From assembly GCA_930367215.1 (NCBI GenBank), contig OV884059.1, forward strand, positions 238,575,803-238,639,802: DNA of 64,000 bases, read 5' to 3'. The notes under the pieces are model-generated. The model saw only the letters and a program-made list of their open reading frames with translations. It did not search any database and had not been told where the DNA came from. This DNA is from Pollenia angustigena (taxonomy: Eukaryota; Arthropoda; Insecta; Diptera; Polleniidae). The position numbers and the translations under genes were made by a program. Position 1 is the first letter of the stretch. Each line of letters starts with the position of its first letter. Below are positions 22,363 to 33,215 of this stretch, in pieces.

Positions 22363-22901
22363 CTGGTTATTTTAAATATTTTATAAATCACCACAACAGC
22401 TAATCATGCTCCAAAATGAATTTGTTGGCTTGTTAGGATAAGTTAGATTTTCTTTTGAATTAATAGTTTTATAATTTTTTTTCTTTAGTTAATAGTAGTA
22501 GATTGCCTAAATTTGTATGACCTAATTAAATTGGAAAGCAGTGCTCGTAGTCTCCAAAACTTTAAACAAATTTTATAACTTTTTTCCAGTTGCTGTTTTT
22601 TAAAGATATACAAGGAAAAAATTCATCAAAAATTTTCTGACATTCTTTTATTTAATAGATTCATGGTTCTTTATACACAAAGACAACTATCAAACATTAA
22701 AAGAAGCTCCTTAAAGTTTAATTTAAAACTCACCGCAGTAAATGCCCTATTAGTTACCTTAGGAAGCAAAAAGCAAAATATCTAATTCATACTCAGCCAA
22801 TCTGTTAGCTAAGATGGTAGTCCCATCATTAAAATAGGATATAGTTGGCTGACCATCTGCTTATCTGAAACTCACCGATTCAATAGTATAAATAAAAACA
22901 T

Positions 22902-23755
22902 ATGTATCTCGGCTCAGGGGTTTTTGGACCTAATACACGACTCTCGATGGCAATGGGCGAATCACCGAGTGTTTTTCAGACCGAGATTTGCGCCATTGAT
23001 GTGTGTTGCAGCAACATTCTTGATAGGGGAATGGTTGGCGGCAGTGATGTGATTTCCACTGATAGCCAAGCGGCCATTAAAGAACTCTCTTCTTGGAGAA
23101 TGTCCTCGAGGCTGGTGGCGGAGTGCCGTGGAAAGCTACAGGAGCTGGGGCAAGGGCCAGATTGACGCTCTGTTGGGTGCCGGGGCACTCAGGGATCCCG
23201 GGTAATAAAATGGGTGATGAGCTGGCCAGGGCTGGTTCTAACGCGCGGATGATAGGTCCCGAGCCCTTCTGTGGACTAAGTTGGGCAGGGGTCCAGTCCG
23301 TCATGGAGGACTGGGCTCTGGGCGAACATAGGGGATACTGGGTATCGCTTCCGGGAATGCGTCAGGCAAGGAGATTTATCTCTCCCGGGAAAGTAATGAG
23401 GACGAATGGTCTCGGCAGACGGGATCTGCGACTGCTGGTGGCCTATTTGACTGGTCACCACACGATCAAATACCACCTTTTTCGGAGGAATGCAGACTAT
23501 GTCTAGACGGGGACGAGATGACGGAGCATGTACTGTGTGTCTGCCCGGCGCTGGCATGGGCCAGGAGGAGGCACTTGGGGCATGGTATAATGTGTGCGTC
23601 CCAAATCGGTAATATATCGGCAAAGGCCCTGGTTGGGTTCCTATGGGAAGCAGAGGGTCTTTTGACCAGCTAAGGGGAGTGGGTACAATAGACCTAATCT
23701 GGTCGCGGTACCTGTCACTGTGGGGAAACGTCCCCGCTCTATCGTGGAAAAAAAA
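22902..23755 (+). pseudogene. LINE G RNase H domain and 3' end
   Basis: A GC-richer island with a non-LTR retrotransposon RNase H domain. The strand-1 region is GVFGPNTRLSMAM, then the catalytic E in FQTEICAID, STDSQAAIKEL with the catalytic D, and in a second frame LCWVPGHSGIPGNKMGDELA, the final His/Asp region. After another frameshift near 23490 comes a C-x2-C-x7-H-x4-C motif (CRLCLDGDEMTEHVLC). It stops at TAA 23671-23673, followed by a short UTR with GGAAACGTCCCCG and an A run. Two frameshifts inactivate it. An RNase H-bearing LINE suggests the I/LOA group. Confidence 0.8.
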
Positions 23756-23849
23756 ATAAAATTTAGAAAATATTTGTCTTTGAAATAAACTATTTTTTTC
23801 GACCCAGCACCGACTTTAAGGTTTTAGTACTAGAGTTCCTTAGGAATAA

Positions 23850-24350
23850 TTAGTATTGTGGTTATTTTGTTGAACTATTTATGGTTTTTAATCCAAATTT
23901 TTAATATTTTTATTTAGGCTTAAGTTCATCAAATTTAATTTTCATTAAATTATTTTTATGAAGAAAGGAATTTTACAACATGAAAATTAATTAAAATTTA
24001 CTAATAATTTTTCATTCTTGACTCAATCTGGGCTCGAACCCAGGCGTTTTTACGGACAGGTTACCCTGACATGTTTCGATTGCAACCACTCAATCTCCTC
24101 AGAGGGCTTGCCGTTTAACGCTCGCAGCCATCGACGACTGCTAACGTCATTAGTCAAACATCAATCCTTAAACCAAATTGTATTTAACCTTTGGTAGATC
24201 GAAATTTTCTTTGAATGATTATCTATTTGAATTTATTTTACATGTTCTTCCTTTTACTTCTGTTTTTTCGTACTTTTGTTTTAAGTCGCTTGAGCGACTA
24301 TACTTGTTTTCTTGTTTATTTAATGCAACTATAATAAAATTGTTTTTAAT
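23850..24350 (-). mobile_element. tRNA-like SINE family, reverse copy
   Basis: On the minus strand: an upstream region shared with 50.53-50.64 kb (TTCGATCTACCAAAGGTTAA), then a tRNA-like part with an A-box-like GAGATTGAGTGGTTGCAATC and B box GGGTTCGAGCCCAG, then the common body GTCAAGAATGAAAAATTATT through CTTAAGCCTAAATAAAAAT. No cloverleaf with a paired acceptor stem is visible. Because common sequence extends upstream of the tRNA-like part, it may be a SINE embedded in a larger repeat. Confidence 0.6.
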
Positions 24351-24981
24351 TGCACATTTCCGGTTCCCCTGGTAATTATATTATTATGATTATAACAAAT
24401 ACTTTTAATTATTTTAACACAAAAGATTAAAAAAAAAAATTAAATATTTTTTTTTCAAAAGATTTTGTTATTCGTGCTTAATTCCCAGTTTAAACTAATT
24501 GTAGTTTGTTTATTTTAAACAAAAAAGTACTCAAAAATGGTTTTGGTTAAATTATTTTTCTGTTGTCAGTGGGTAAATGAAAATAAAAAAAGTTACACTA
24601 CAGTGAATGAAATTTAAAACTTTATAAAACTTTTAGTTTTATGTGGTTTAAATGCTGAAAATATTTTTTCGTAAAGCACCTGAAACAATTTTGAAATTAT
24701 GCAGTAAATTTCAATTGTAGAAAGACACACAGTGTTTTTTTAGCTCAAGTGTTTTGCATGCTGTTCAAGTAGTGTTGTAAAAGTTTGGGATTTCATTTGG
24801 GAAATGGGGATACAAAATTTAGTTTGGGTATAAATGAATTTGTTAGGAATTTGTACTTGTTTTGAAAACATTAATTTAAACTATGTTGTTGTTTTCTGTT
24901 TGGTCATAAGGTCATATATTAAAATTATTAATAAAAAATCCAAAAATTTTTTGAATTTTTAATTTTGTTTTTTTATTTTTC

Positions 24982-25024
24982 ATCCGATATTTCGACCATA
25001 CATCGATGGTCATCTTTAGGGGAT
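24982..25024 (-). ncRNA. Hammerhead-ribozyme-like motif, degenerate
   Basis: Minus strand: AUCC, then CUAAAGA (consensus CUGANGA, one core base changed), U, helix II GACCAUCGAUGUAUGGUC, GAAA, palindromic UAU, C, GGAU. The AUCC/GGAU pairing would be helix I. A-rich AAAATAAA follows, as in the other two motifs. The changed core and an extra C suggest it is inactive. Confidence 0.45.
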
Positions 25025-25042
25025 TTAAAACACTGTCAAATT

Positions 25043-25127
25043 AAAACTACAAAAAAGTTGATACCTCCTCACTGCTTGTCATATTTTCATGAAGCAGTGA
25101 GGACTTATCAACTTTTTTGTAGTTTTA
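25043..25127. repeat. Near-perfect hairpin
   Basis: Arms TAAAACTACAAAAAAGTTGA plus TCCTCACTGCTT pair across a short loop, with about two differences in 35. It looks recently formed. Confidence 0.7.
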
Positions 25128-25172
25128 ATAATTTTTATATATGACCTTAAGCCAAACAAAAAATAACAACAT

Positions 25173-26134
25173 AGATAATCGAGACAGGTCAACAATAAAT
25201 ATTGAACATTAATTTCAACTTTTTTATTATATATATTTTTTTTTTTTTGTAAATATTATTGTAAAAAAAGAAAAACTAGATTTATTAACTTTATAGAGAA
25301 TTTTTACCTATACCGATATATCGGCGATACTTCAGGTTTGCCGATATTGTCGATATATTTTTGTTGATACAACAATACTTTTTTTGAACAAACAATTAAA
25401 TTTTAAATGCTTATTTTTTGCATAACAACTAAGAGCAATAACACATTAAAAACCAGAGCATAAAATCAAAACAGAATAATAAATTGTTTCCTTTAATTCT
25501 TAAGCTGGATCTCCACGCCACGCGTTCAATGCTATTGTTACTTTTTTTGACTTCTTTTTAAGATATATACATGCATAATTAGAAAGTATTCATAATATAT
25601 GCGTTTGATAAGATTTTGTTGTGCAACACATCAATACAATTGTACACTGACTTTAATTTTTTGACAGATGTTAAAACGCATTGAATGCGTAAAAATACTT
25701 TGCTGAAAATTTTGGGTTACTTCGAAGAGGCTACATAATCCATAAGTAAAGACGGCTACGTTGTCTGACACTATTCCACTATTTACCAATCTTCAAAATA
25801 TAACCCAGCAAAAAATACTGCTTGCTCAGTAGCAGCTTTATAGGGCAAGGTCGATTGGATGGCGCTTCCGTATTCTATGAAATATAACATGTTTTTGGTG
25901 TGAAATTTCTTGCGAAGAAGGTCTGCCGTAGGAAACTAATGCGAATCACCTGGTCTTTCTATTTATACTTTAGAAGCTAAACTATTGTAAAGATTAGACA
26001 GAGCTTCATAATCTTTATATAATAATAGCTTCATAACAAACTTTTAAAAATGATTTTGAATCTACCGTGGCATTACTCCTCAAACAGAATTCATAGACAT
26101 TGCAATGTTGAACTTGTTATCGATCGTATTGGAA
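25173..26134. other. Unassigned AT-rich DNA with repeat tips
   Basis: Holds TATACCGATATATCGGCGATA (near 25312), which resembles tips of hAT-like MITEs, and GCGTTCAATGC / GCATTGAATGCG near 25523 and 25677, a possible 160-bp inverted-repeat unit. No coding region. Confidence 0.35.
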
Positions 26135-26985
26135 AAACAAGCTAGAGTGCTATATTCGGCTGTGCCGACTCTTTGATACCCTCCACCGTCAGTTCGAATG
26201 TTTTAAGAGTGGTATTTATATGATGTCTATTTATTATTAATTTATCTTTATTAAAACAGTCATCTGTATTAAAATTGGTTGCGGTTTAGAGATATATTAA
26301 ATCATTGACTGACAATCAGAAAGTTCATGACCTTTTTTTTAGCAATTTTTACTAGCTTGAGTAAAATATCATGACTCGTTACAGTTTAAGCCGAACTTAA
26401 ATGATTTTCAGGAGGGGAATTTATATTGGAGCCATGTTAAGCTACGAACCAATCATCCCCAAAATTCTGCAGAGTGATTTCTGGTATTAAAAACATAAAT
26501 TTCAATACAGCGGTGAAATTAGTTTAACCGTTTGCAGTGAATTTCAGAAAATATCACAAAATTGCATAACATTTGCATGAAGCTAAGTTGGAAGAAATTT
26601 TACCACAATATCTATATCTGCTACGGTTTTAGGCAAGGACCCAAAATAACTATTATCTTCATTTTCAAAATCGAAAAAATTGCCCATTTTGAGGAATATT
26701 TTTAAAAATTGTTTAATAATTATTATGAACGACTAAAAAAGCAATTATTTGCAAATAACGATTAATATCCAATTAATATTGTTATTTTTTGCTTTGAAAT
26801 AGTTATGCATAACAAAAAAAGTATTTGTTATGGATAGTTATTATTTTCCAATTTATATTTTAAAAATTGGTTTTTAATAGTTATTAATAAATTTTTACAA
26901 ATAATAATTAAAATTTTGCTATTTTTTATAAAAAATTCTTAAATAAAAAATCTGTATGAAACGGTTATGTAAGCCTTAAATAGAT
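26135..26985. repeat. Mini-me-type 5' end and unassigned DNA
   Basis: AAGCTAGAGTGCTATATTCG, then GCTGTGCCGACTC and GATACCCTCCACC, match the start of the element at 39914. The following body (to about 26650) has the usual noncoding style of these repeats; 26700-26985 is AT-rich TTATTTG/ATAACT sequence. Confidence 0.4.
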
Positions 26986-27423
26986 GTTCCAACTAGATGG
27001 AACTCTACATATTGCATTTTGCAATCGTTGCTTTCTCTAAAAGATGTTTGTGCAGATCATCTTAAAAATCCTCCAAAAAATGAGCAATGGGAAAGCATTG
27101 AAGAATTAGTGGAAACACTGAAACCCGTTTATGAAACAACGCTTGCACTTCAAAAAGAACAATTGTCACTAGGCGATTTTTATAAAAGTTGGCTTACTCT
27201 AAAAGCAATGATAAAAGCTAAAGCGACCGCTTTAAGTGAATATCTTCACAATTGCATTGAAAAACGACAGCCGCAGTTACTTGATAATGACGTTTTAAAT
27301 GCTGCACGCTTTTTAGATCCTCGTTTCAGACGAACTTTAAATTGCACTAAAAAAGCAAGTGCGAAACAACATCTCAAAAAACTAGCAGCAAAGATAATTA
27401 CATTGAAACAGGTTGTGCATTAA
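26986..27423 (+). pseudogene. hAT transposase fragment 1
   Basis: Open for about 146 residues from VPTRWNSTYCILQSLLSLKD, a signature of hAT transposases (the RWNSTY segment), through WESIEELVETLKPVYETTLA and LSLGDFYKSWL to AARFLDPRFR, all in the usual order for the central catalytic/insertion region. N- and C-terminal parts, including the dimerisation domain, are absent. No terminal repeats were paired to it. It is unrelated in detail to the second hAT pseudogene at 31.6-35.9 kb. Confidence 0.8.
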
Positions 27424-27790
27424 AAGTTCTTCACAGGTTTGTGTATTTAAAATTCTTAAATTTTTTTTATCATAAACTTTTCAGCGAAACGATTCTAATA
27501 GGACCTCTAACGTGAATACCTCTACATCTACAACTTTTATTCCAGTAGATGAATCAACTTACCAGAGAACAATATTGATCAAAACGTGTACATTTATAAT
27601 TATTAATTATTAATATAACAATTACGAATAATTATTATTTCACTGTCTTTCGAGTAACTATTATCGAAATAATCTATAAATAAAAATCAAGAAATAAGAG
27701 TTATTTGAAACAAATATATTTTTCCTTATCAATAATTATTATCATGCAATAAAAAAATATAAAAATTGCGAAATAATAATTAAATTTCAA

Positions 27791-28682
27791 GGGCCGATGT
27801 TGATTTTGAATAAAACACAAACTATTTAGGAAATTATTGTAATTTTATTTTATTATGATATATTGGTATTACTCAATTATGTATGGAACAAAATATCGGC
27901 CAAATGGGCGCCGCGACCATGGCGGCGCACCTCCATCCGAAGGTCCAAATTTTCGATGACCCTGAGGCATAATGGAGGTTCTATGCCGTTAATGTGCCGA
28001 ATTATCTCATCCTTTAGCTCTTGAATTGTTGCTGGCTTATCGACGTACACCTTTTCTTTCAAATAACCCCAAAGAAAAAAGTCCAACGGTGTCAAATCAC
28101 ATGATCTTGGCGGCCAATTGACATCGCCATTACGTGAGATAACATGGCCATTGAATTTGTTGCGCAAAAGAGCCATTGTTTCGTTAGCTGTGCGGCAAGT
28201 GGCACCGTCCTGCTGAAACCACATATCGTCCACATCCATATCTTCCAATTCGAGCCATAAAAAGATCGTTATCATCTCACGATAGCGAACACCATTCACA
28301 GTAACTGCCTGACCGGCCTCATTTTGGAAAAAATACGGTCCGATGATGCCGCCAGCCCATAAACCGCACCAAACAGTCACTCTTTGTGGGTGCATTGGTT
28401 TTTTGACAATCACTCTTGGATTCTCATTCGCCCAAATGCGGCAATTCTGCTTATTGACGAATACACTGAGGGGATAATGTGCCTCACACTGAATCACGAA
28501 GTGCAAGATATGCATTTTGATTTGAACGCCCATTTTCATAATAAGTCTGGATAACTTTAACACGTTGTTGGATTGTGTATCTCTCCATGGTTCAAATTGA
28601 GTAAGTCTGAAATAGAGAAATGTCAAATAAAATTCGGAAAAAAACTTGGCGTTTAGGTGTGGTTCACAGTCAACATCGGCCC
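27791..28682 (-). mobile_element. Internally deleted Tc1/mariner-type element with both ends
   Basis: Ends GGGCCGATGTTGATT and the complement of GGGCCGATGTTGACT, 892 bp apart, with a transposase remnant between. Flanking bases are CAA and TTACA; a clean TA duplication is not seen (left CA, right TA). Confidence 0.7.
27877..28588 (-). pseudogene. Tc1/mariner-type transposase, internally deleted
   Basis: The ATG at 28588 opens a true N-terminus (RYTIQQRVKVIQTYYENGRS, a helix-turn-helix region) that stops after about 34 residues near 28486. A different frame resumes with EAHYPLSVFVNKQNCRIWAN and runs to 27877. It includes GVRYREMI, FQQDGAT (second catalytic D) and PPRSCDLTPLDFFLWGYLKE (third D), with 36 residues between these two aspartates. 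The first D and the middle third of a normal ~340-residue protein are lost at the deletion point. The rest is well conserved, so the copy seems young. Fragments of relatives lie at 16095 and 62162. Confidence 0.85.
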
Positions 28683-28719
28683 TTACAATTTATAATAAGG
28701 AAAACCGAATAACAGTTAC

Positions 28720-28993
28720 AATGTAATACTTATTCCTTAACTTGGTTTTAGGCGTATTTAATAATTTTACCAGAGTGCGCTTAATATGGAGGCTATAGTA
28801 AATTATGGATCGCTCATTACGAAATTTCACAGTGTCATTTCTAGTCCCATAAATTTGTTATGATAGCATTATTAATTATGATATTTATTCTTATTTGACC
28901 TTTATTTTATAATTACTTTTAATTATTTAAGAACTAGAAATAAGACTGTACAATTTTGTTAAGATCGCTACACTATTTACCATAGGCCCCATA
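28720..28993. repeat. Mini-me-type repeat interrupted by a hAT-type element
   Basis: Noncoding text such as GAGGCTATAGTAAATTATGG and TTTACCATAGGCCCCATATA continues at 30525 with GCCCCATATAAACCC, showing one repeat split by the 28994-30524 insertion. Confidence 0.5.
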
Positions 28994-30524
28994 TAGCGTA
29001 TTCATTTAATCGACCTTTTGCTTTAATTGGTTAATCGCTCGATTAATTAACCGAGGTTTTGGTTTAACCGGTTAAAAATCGGTTAATTTAGTTTTTGATC
29101 GGTTAACCGATTAATAAAGTTTTTTTTTATAAATTAAGTAATTTCAATATATAAAAATGCATTAATTGCTTATTATTTGGAGTTTATAAGTAAAAAAAAC
29201 AATAAAATACCAAACATTCTTGAACTAAAACGAGCAAGCAAAAAAAAAAAACAATTCATAAATACATATGTAATATGCATTTTCCAATTAATGCACAAGG
29301 TGTGGTATCAAGTCATATCGTCATAATATCCTAAATAGAATTTAAAATTTTTTAAAGTAAATATTTCAAAAAAAATGAAAATTGTAATGCTGTGTTCGTT
29401 GATTTGTCACAACTGTATATTTTAATTCAAAATATAAGCAGTAGCTTACAGCAGTCATATCGTTGGCTTAATATGCAAACCTGCTAACTCACTTTCAGCA
29501 CATTTTACAGGAGAGAAAAAAAAACTTTTTATTTTTCCTATTTGAAGCTTGATAGAAAATTTAAATTACAGTCAGTTTTACACACTTCAAGACTTAAATA
29601 GAAGAAAAACAACAGGCTGGTCGACGAGGCGTATCTTTCTCTACCACACGGCATCAAAATCTCAATTTACATAAAAAGTGGATTAAGAAGGTTTGCATAT
29701 TAATCCGACGATATATATTTCCTGTAATTATTTATGACTACCTTGTGAATCCCCCAAATATTTATATATTTATACAAAAATAAACTGATATAATTTTATT
29801 AGTTATTTCAATAGTTAAAGGAGATCTTATAAAATAATCTTTAAAAAAAGTTATTTATTTTAAATGTTTAGAATTGAAGCGACTCTTTTCTCTCGTTTAA
29901 CAAAATTTGACTTGGAAAATATTATTTCACTTATCGAAGATGAATGTCTAATTTCTCAGTCCTTTTCCAGGATTTCTCTAAACATATAAAATACTCCATT
30001 ATGCCATTAAAGTTGTTTTAAATTTTTAACACTTCTAATTGTTTCGGTTAATTCTGTTAAAAGACTGATATGAGAAGAAACAAATAACTAAACAGATCCC
30101 AAAAAAGTACGTAAAACAAAAAAAGGTGTTGGCAATCAAATACTTAACCCATTTTTCGCCACATTCATGTTGATCGATGATGAAGATTAAAAAACATTGA
30201 AAAATATTGTAATTTTAGTCATCGGTCGGCGGAAAATAGGTTAAAATGAAGATAACTGAACACCTTCTTTGTTTGTATTAAAAAATATTTTCTAAACAAA
30301 TACATTTTGTTTATTAGACGAAACAAATAATTAAAAACACAAAAAAAATATGTTATAATACTACAAAATATTGAAAATTTTGTTACTTCGGTTAATCGGT
30401 TAATCGACTGAAATTAACCGGTTTAATCGTTAATCGAAAAAAGCAAATTTGAAACTAACCGATCAGTTAATCGGGTAGTAATTAATCGGTTAACCGGTTG
30501 ACGGTTAACCGAGTGAATACCCTA
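28994..30524. mobile_element. Non-autonomous hAT-type element
   Basis: Ends TAGCGTATTCATTTAATCG and the complement of TAGGGTATTCACTCGGTTAA. An exact 8-bp duplication, GCCCCATA, is on both sides (28986-28993, 30525-30532). Both ends are crowded with CGGTTAA/TTAACCG motifs (about eight to ten each), candidate transposase-binding sites. It is 1531 bp with no transposase coding. The 8-bp duplication supports hAT. Confidence 0.82.
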
Positions 30525-30532
30525 GCCCCATA

Positions 30533-30750
30533 TAAACCCTTCTCCCGGAAACAGTTTAGTACGCCTAAAATCATAAATAATAATAAGTTTTAATTATTAA
30601 AGCTTGAGGTCTTTTTTATAAAAAATTATATTTATTTTCTTCAATGGTTTTTGAAAAATTTTTTATGACAAATAGGTTTTTGAATTTAATGTCAGACAAA
30701 AATTTTTTCATAATTTTGTAATCGTTTTTTGTTATTATTAAAATTTGCTA
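30533..30750. other. Unassigned AT-rich DNA
   Basis: AAATTATATTTATTTTCTTC near 30626 is the inverse of sequence downstream of the hammerhead-like motif (30782-30808), so this is part of an inverted repeat. Confidence 0.4.
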
Positions 30751-30751
30751 A

Positions 30752-30792
30752 TTTCCTGACGATGCTAACCAAAGGTTAGCGAAATATTGAAG
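30752..30792 (+). ncRNA. Hammerhead-ribozyme-like motif, intact core
   Basis: Plus strand: UUUC, CUGACGA (core CUGANGA), U, helix II GCUAACC-AAA-GGUUAGC (7 perfect pairs), GAAA, UAU (with the preceding A gives palindromic AUAU for helix III), U as cleavage-site base, then GAAG. UUUC/GAAG forms helix I. All conserved core positions fit a minimal type-I hammerhead with a very short helix III, the form known from Penelope-like retroelements and related repeats. Confidence 0.6.
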
Positions 30793-30809
30793 AAAATAAA
30801 TATAATTTT

Positions 30810-31639
30810 ATATTGTGTTAGTTTTTATTACTTATTAAAAAGTTGAAATTCAAAAATCAACTTAACATTCAGATGAAGCTGTAAAGGATGATGCAACAAG
30901 AAACCCGACATTATAAGTTATTAAAATAAATATAAACGTGGAGTTGACGTTATCCTGTGACATTATTCTTCTACAGGTTGGAAATCACTTCACTACCAGC
31001 ATTTATCGTTTAAACTTGATGAAGCTTTACTTGAAAAAATGTAAACATACACTCATAACATTATTACAGTAACTGATTGCGGGTTAATAAATTCGTTTTC
31101 CGTACTGTTAAAATTTAAGAAAAATATAGTTTTTTTTACAAATAATTTTATTTTTTAACATTTATGTTTGATTTTTGTCGGTTAAAATATATTTTTTAAA
31201 AGTTAATACTATTCAATTTTAACGAATATGCTGTTCAATAAATAAAAATTTAAAAAATGAATGCAAAAACCATTTGTTTTAAATGAAATGTTAATGATCC
31301 GTTTTCTAAACGAATTTTAATCTGTTTAAAATGAATTTTCGTTTGAATTTAACTACATAATATTTTGAGTGTATGACTTTCTACAGAAGAAAGAAAATTA
31401 ATAATAATAAACATACACCGCAAAAAAAATTTGATTTGCATTTTTTGTAAAAATTATCTGAGATGAAAAAAGGTAAGTGCGTGTTAATTTTATTTCAAAC
31501 TCGTACTTATCAATCGAAATGGCCTTAAAGTCTTCCATGATCCTTCCAAAAAATTATACAAATTTATGTCAATGTCAGTTTCAAATTTTCGTTAGTCATT
31601 CTACTTCTATGCTTGTTTTTTATTAATTTTAATTTTGAA
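30810..31639. other. Unassigned AT-rich DNA
   Basis: Nothing recognised. ACACCGCAAAAAAAATTTG near 31416 resembles tips of TA-flanked MITEs, but no partner end was found. Confidence 0.35.
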
Positions 31640-32445
31640 AATGCACACATATATATGTACGTACTACCAAACATGGAAAAAAACTTAAAATATCCTTGTG
31701 AGGTAAAGGGTATTTATTTAGTTTTAAGGATTTCCAAAAACCAACGCCACTTAAATTAGAATTTTTAAGTTCAGAGTCGCATTGCAGATCACATAGCTCC
31801 ATTTGTAGCTCAGGCTTCTGATTGTATATGCTACATGTCATTGGAGTAAAAAAATTTTTATCATTTGCTTAATGCTGTCAAAATCTTTAGATCTTTTTTC
31901 AAAATTTGTTTTCAAATCGTCAAAATGACTTAAATATTTAAAAAAATCAAAATTTTAAATATTGTACTCATCATTTAAGATAGTTTTTAAGCATGGAAAG
32001 TGGAACATTCTATCCATATTTAAATCATATATAAAAATATCTATCTTTTTAAGAAACCCTTCGATTAGGTCAACCAAGTCAAAAATAGATTTGTTTTTGC
32101 CTTGAAGGGAAATACTGAGGTAGTTAAGGTGAGTTGTTAAGTCCGTTAAAAATGCTAAGTCTATGTTAAATGCTTGAGATTTAATTTCGGCTAAGAGCTC
32201 AAAATTTTTAAAATCCAATTCAATAAACTCAACAACTTCCTTTCGCACTTCAAAAAAACGTTCAAGGCATTTTTCTCTACTTAGCCATCTCACCTACGTA
32301 AACATAAGAAGATCTCCATACTGATTTTCGCATTCCTCAAGGAATTTCTTAATTTTGTTCACTATTTTTACCACAGCACTCATTGTGTGGACACAATTCG
32401 TCCATTTAGCACACAACGACTCTTGGTGAACCACACTGTTGAGTT
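31640..32445 (-). pseudogene. hAT transposase C-terminal half (ZBED5/GTF2IRD2-like)
   Basis: Minus strand, continuous similarity: HQESLCAKWTNCVHTMSAV and NKIKKFLEECENQYGD, a TAG near 32294, then VRWLSREKCLERFFEVRKEV, DLAFLTDLTTHLNYLSISLQ and HFPCLKTI. After a short gap comes LQMELCDLQCDSELK, typical of the C-terminal dimerisation region. The order and motifs match the hAT group that includes the domesticated GTF2IRD2/ZBED5 proteins. The N-terminal half lies 2.3 kb away at 34745-35927 on the same strand, separated by SINE and family I insertions. Confidence 0.8.
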
Positions 32446-32759
32446 TAAAATAAGATCTGGTGTACACACATCATAAACAAGATTACAATCTTGCAAGGTC
32501 GCCAGAATGTTACTTTAAACTCAACATGTGGTACGCACATTTAAATAATAATAAATACATACATGTGAGCGATCCTTTTTTTTGCTGTTGTAAACAGCAG
32601 AGTTTTGATCTCCTATTGTTGTAATAAACAGTAATGCGTTTATAACGATAGTTTAACTTTTGTTTATTTAGGCTGCATGTATGTGTTATTGTAATTTATA
32701 AAATCTAATAGGTAGGAATATTGTTATTGTTTTAGTAATAACCCAGCGGTAACTAGAAT
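32446..32759. other. Unassigned DNA within the split hAT pseudogene
   Basis: No coding similarity recognised; may include the remaining middle of the hAT gene or another insertion. Confidence 0.35.
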
Positions 32760-33169
32760 GATTAAAGAGGCCTAATAGAAGGCCTTATTTAGCAGTCAGA
32801 AGCCCTTCTCGCCGCATTCCATACTTATTTATTTTTTACACAGGTTGTCAATGGGCGCAAGGCCTTCCACACTTCCTTTAAAAACAACTTCGATCCCTTT
32901 CCAAAGAAGGGAGTAAGGAAGGTCTCTAAAAATAAAAAGTAAATAAAACTGAACACCTTCCTTTCTCCCTTCTCAAAGAAGGGAGTAGCGAATGTGTACT
33001 GAATATTTCAGAAGGTCTTTTAAAAAGAAGTTTATTCCTTCTAGTAGGCAGACTTCTGAAGGCAGGATATCATGCGAAGCGAATCTTTTAGAAAGGAGTA
33101 TAGACCCCTTCAAAAAGGCCTGCCACTTGCAATCCTTTCAATATTTACCCCTGGGAAGAATTTTAGTAT
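32760..33169. repeat. GAAGG-palindrome repeat
   Basis: Two near-identical palindromes, CCCTTTCCAAAGAAGGGAGT (32895) and CCCTTCTCAAAGAAGGGAGT (32968), plus GGCCTAATAGAAGGCC (32770) and other GAAGG/CCTTC units. It resembles the inside of a foldback or MITE; ends not defined. Confidence 0.45.
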
Positions 33170-33215
33170 TTAAGGAAAAAATTGATATTTGATTATTGAC
33201 GTCAGCAGTCGTCTA
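33170..33215 (+). mobile_element. tRNA-like SINE family, left piece split by family I copy 3
   Basis: TTGATTATTGACGTCAGCAG and TCGTC match the upstream part of the family (compare 50657-50689). The sequence continues after the insertion at 34302. Confidence 0.65.

Larger units (their letters stand above)
24881..25172. mobile_element. Palindromic element with inner hairpin
   Basis: Outer inverted repeat: CTATGTTGTTGTTTTCTGTT and GGTCATAAGGTCATATAT at the left, complementary text at 25115-25172 with a few differences. Nested inside is a nearly perfect hairpin at 25043-25127. The left side also contains the hammerhead-like motif. Confidence 0.55.

Noticed and set aside
24010..24150. Possible tRNA gene (GGGTTCGAGCCCAG)
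   Set aside because: Only A- and B-box-like parts are present, with no paired acceptor stem or anticodon arm, and the segment is repeated at several loci. It is a SINE head.
24982..25024. Protein-coding explanation for the hammerhead-like motif
   Set aside because: The three loci share pairing and core bases but not a common reading frame or encoded peptide.
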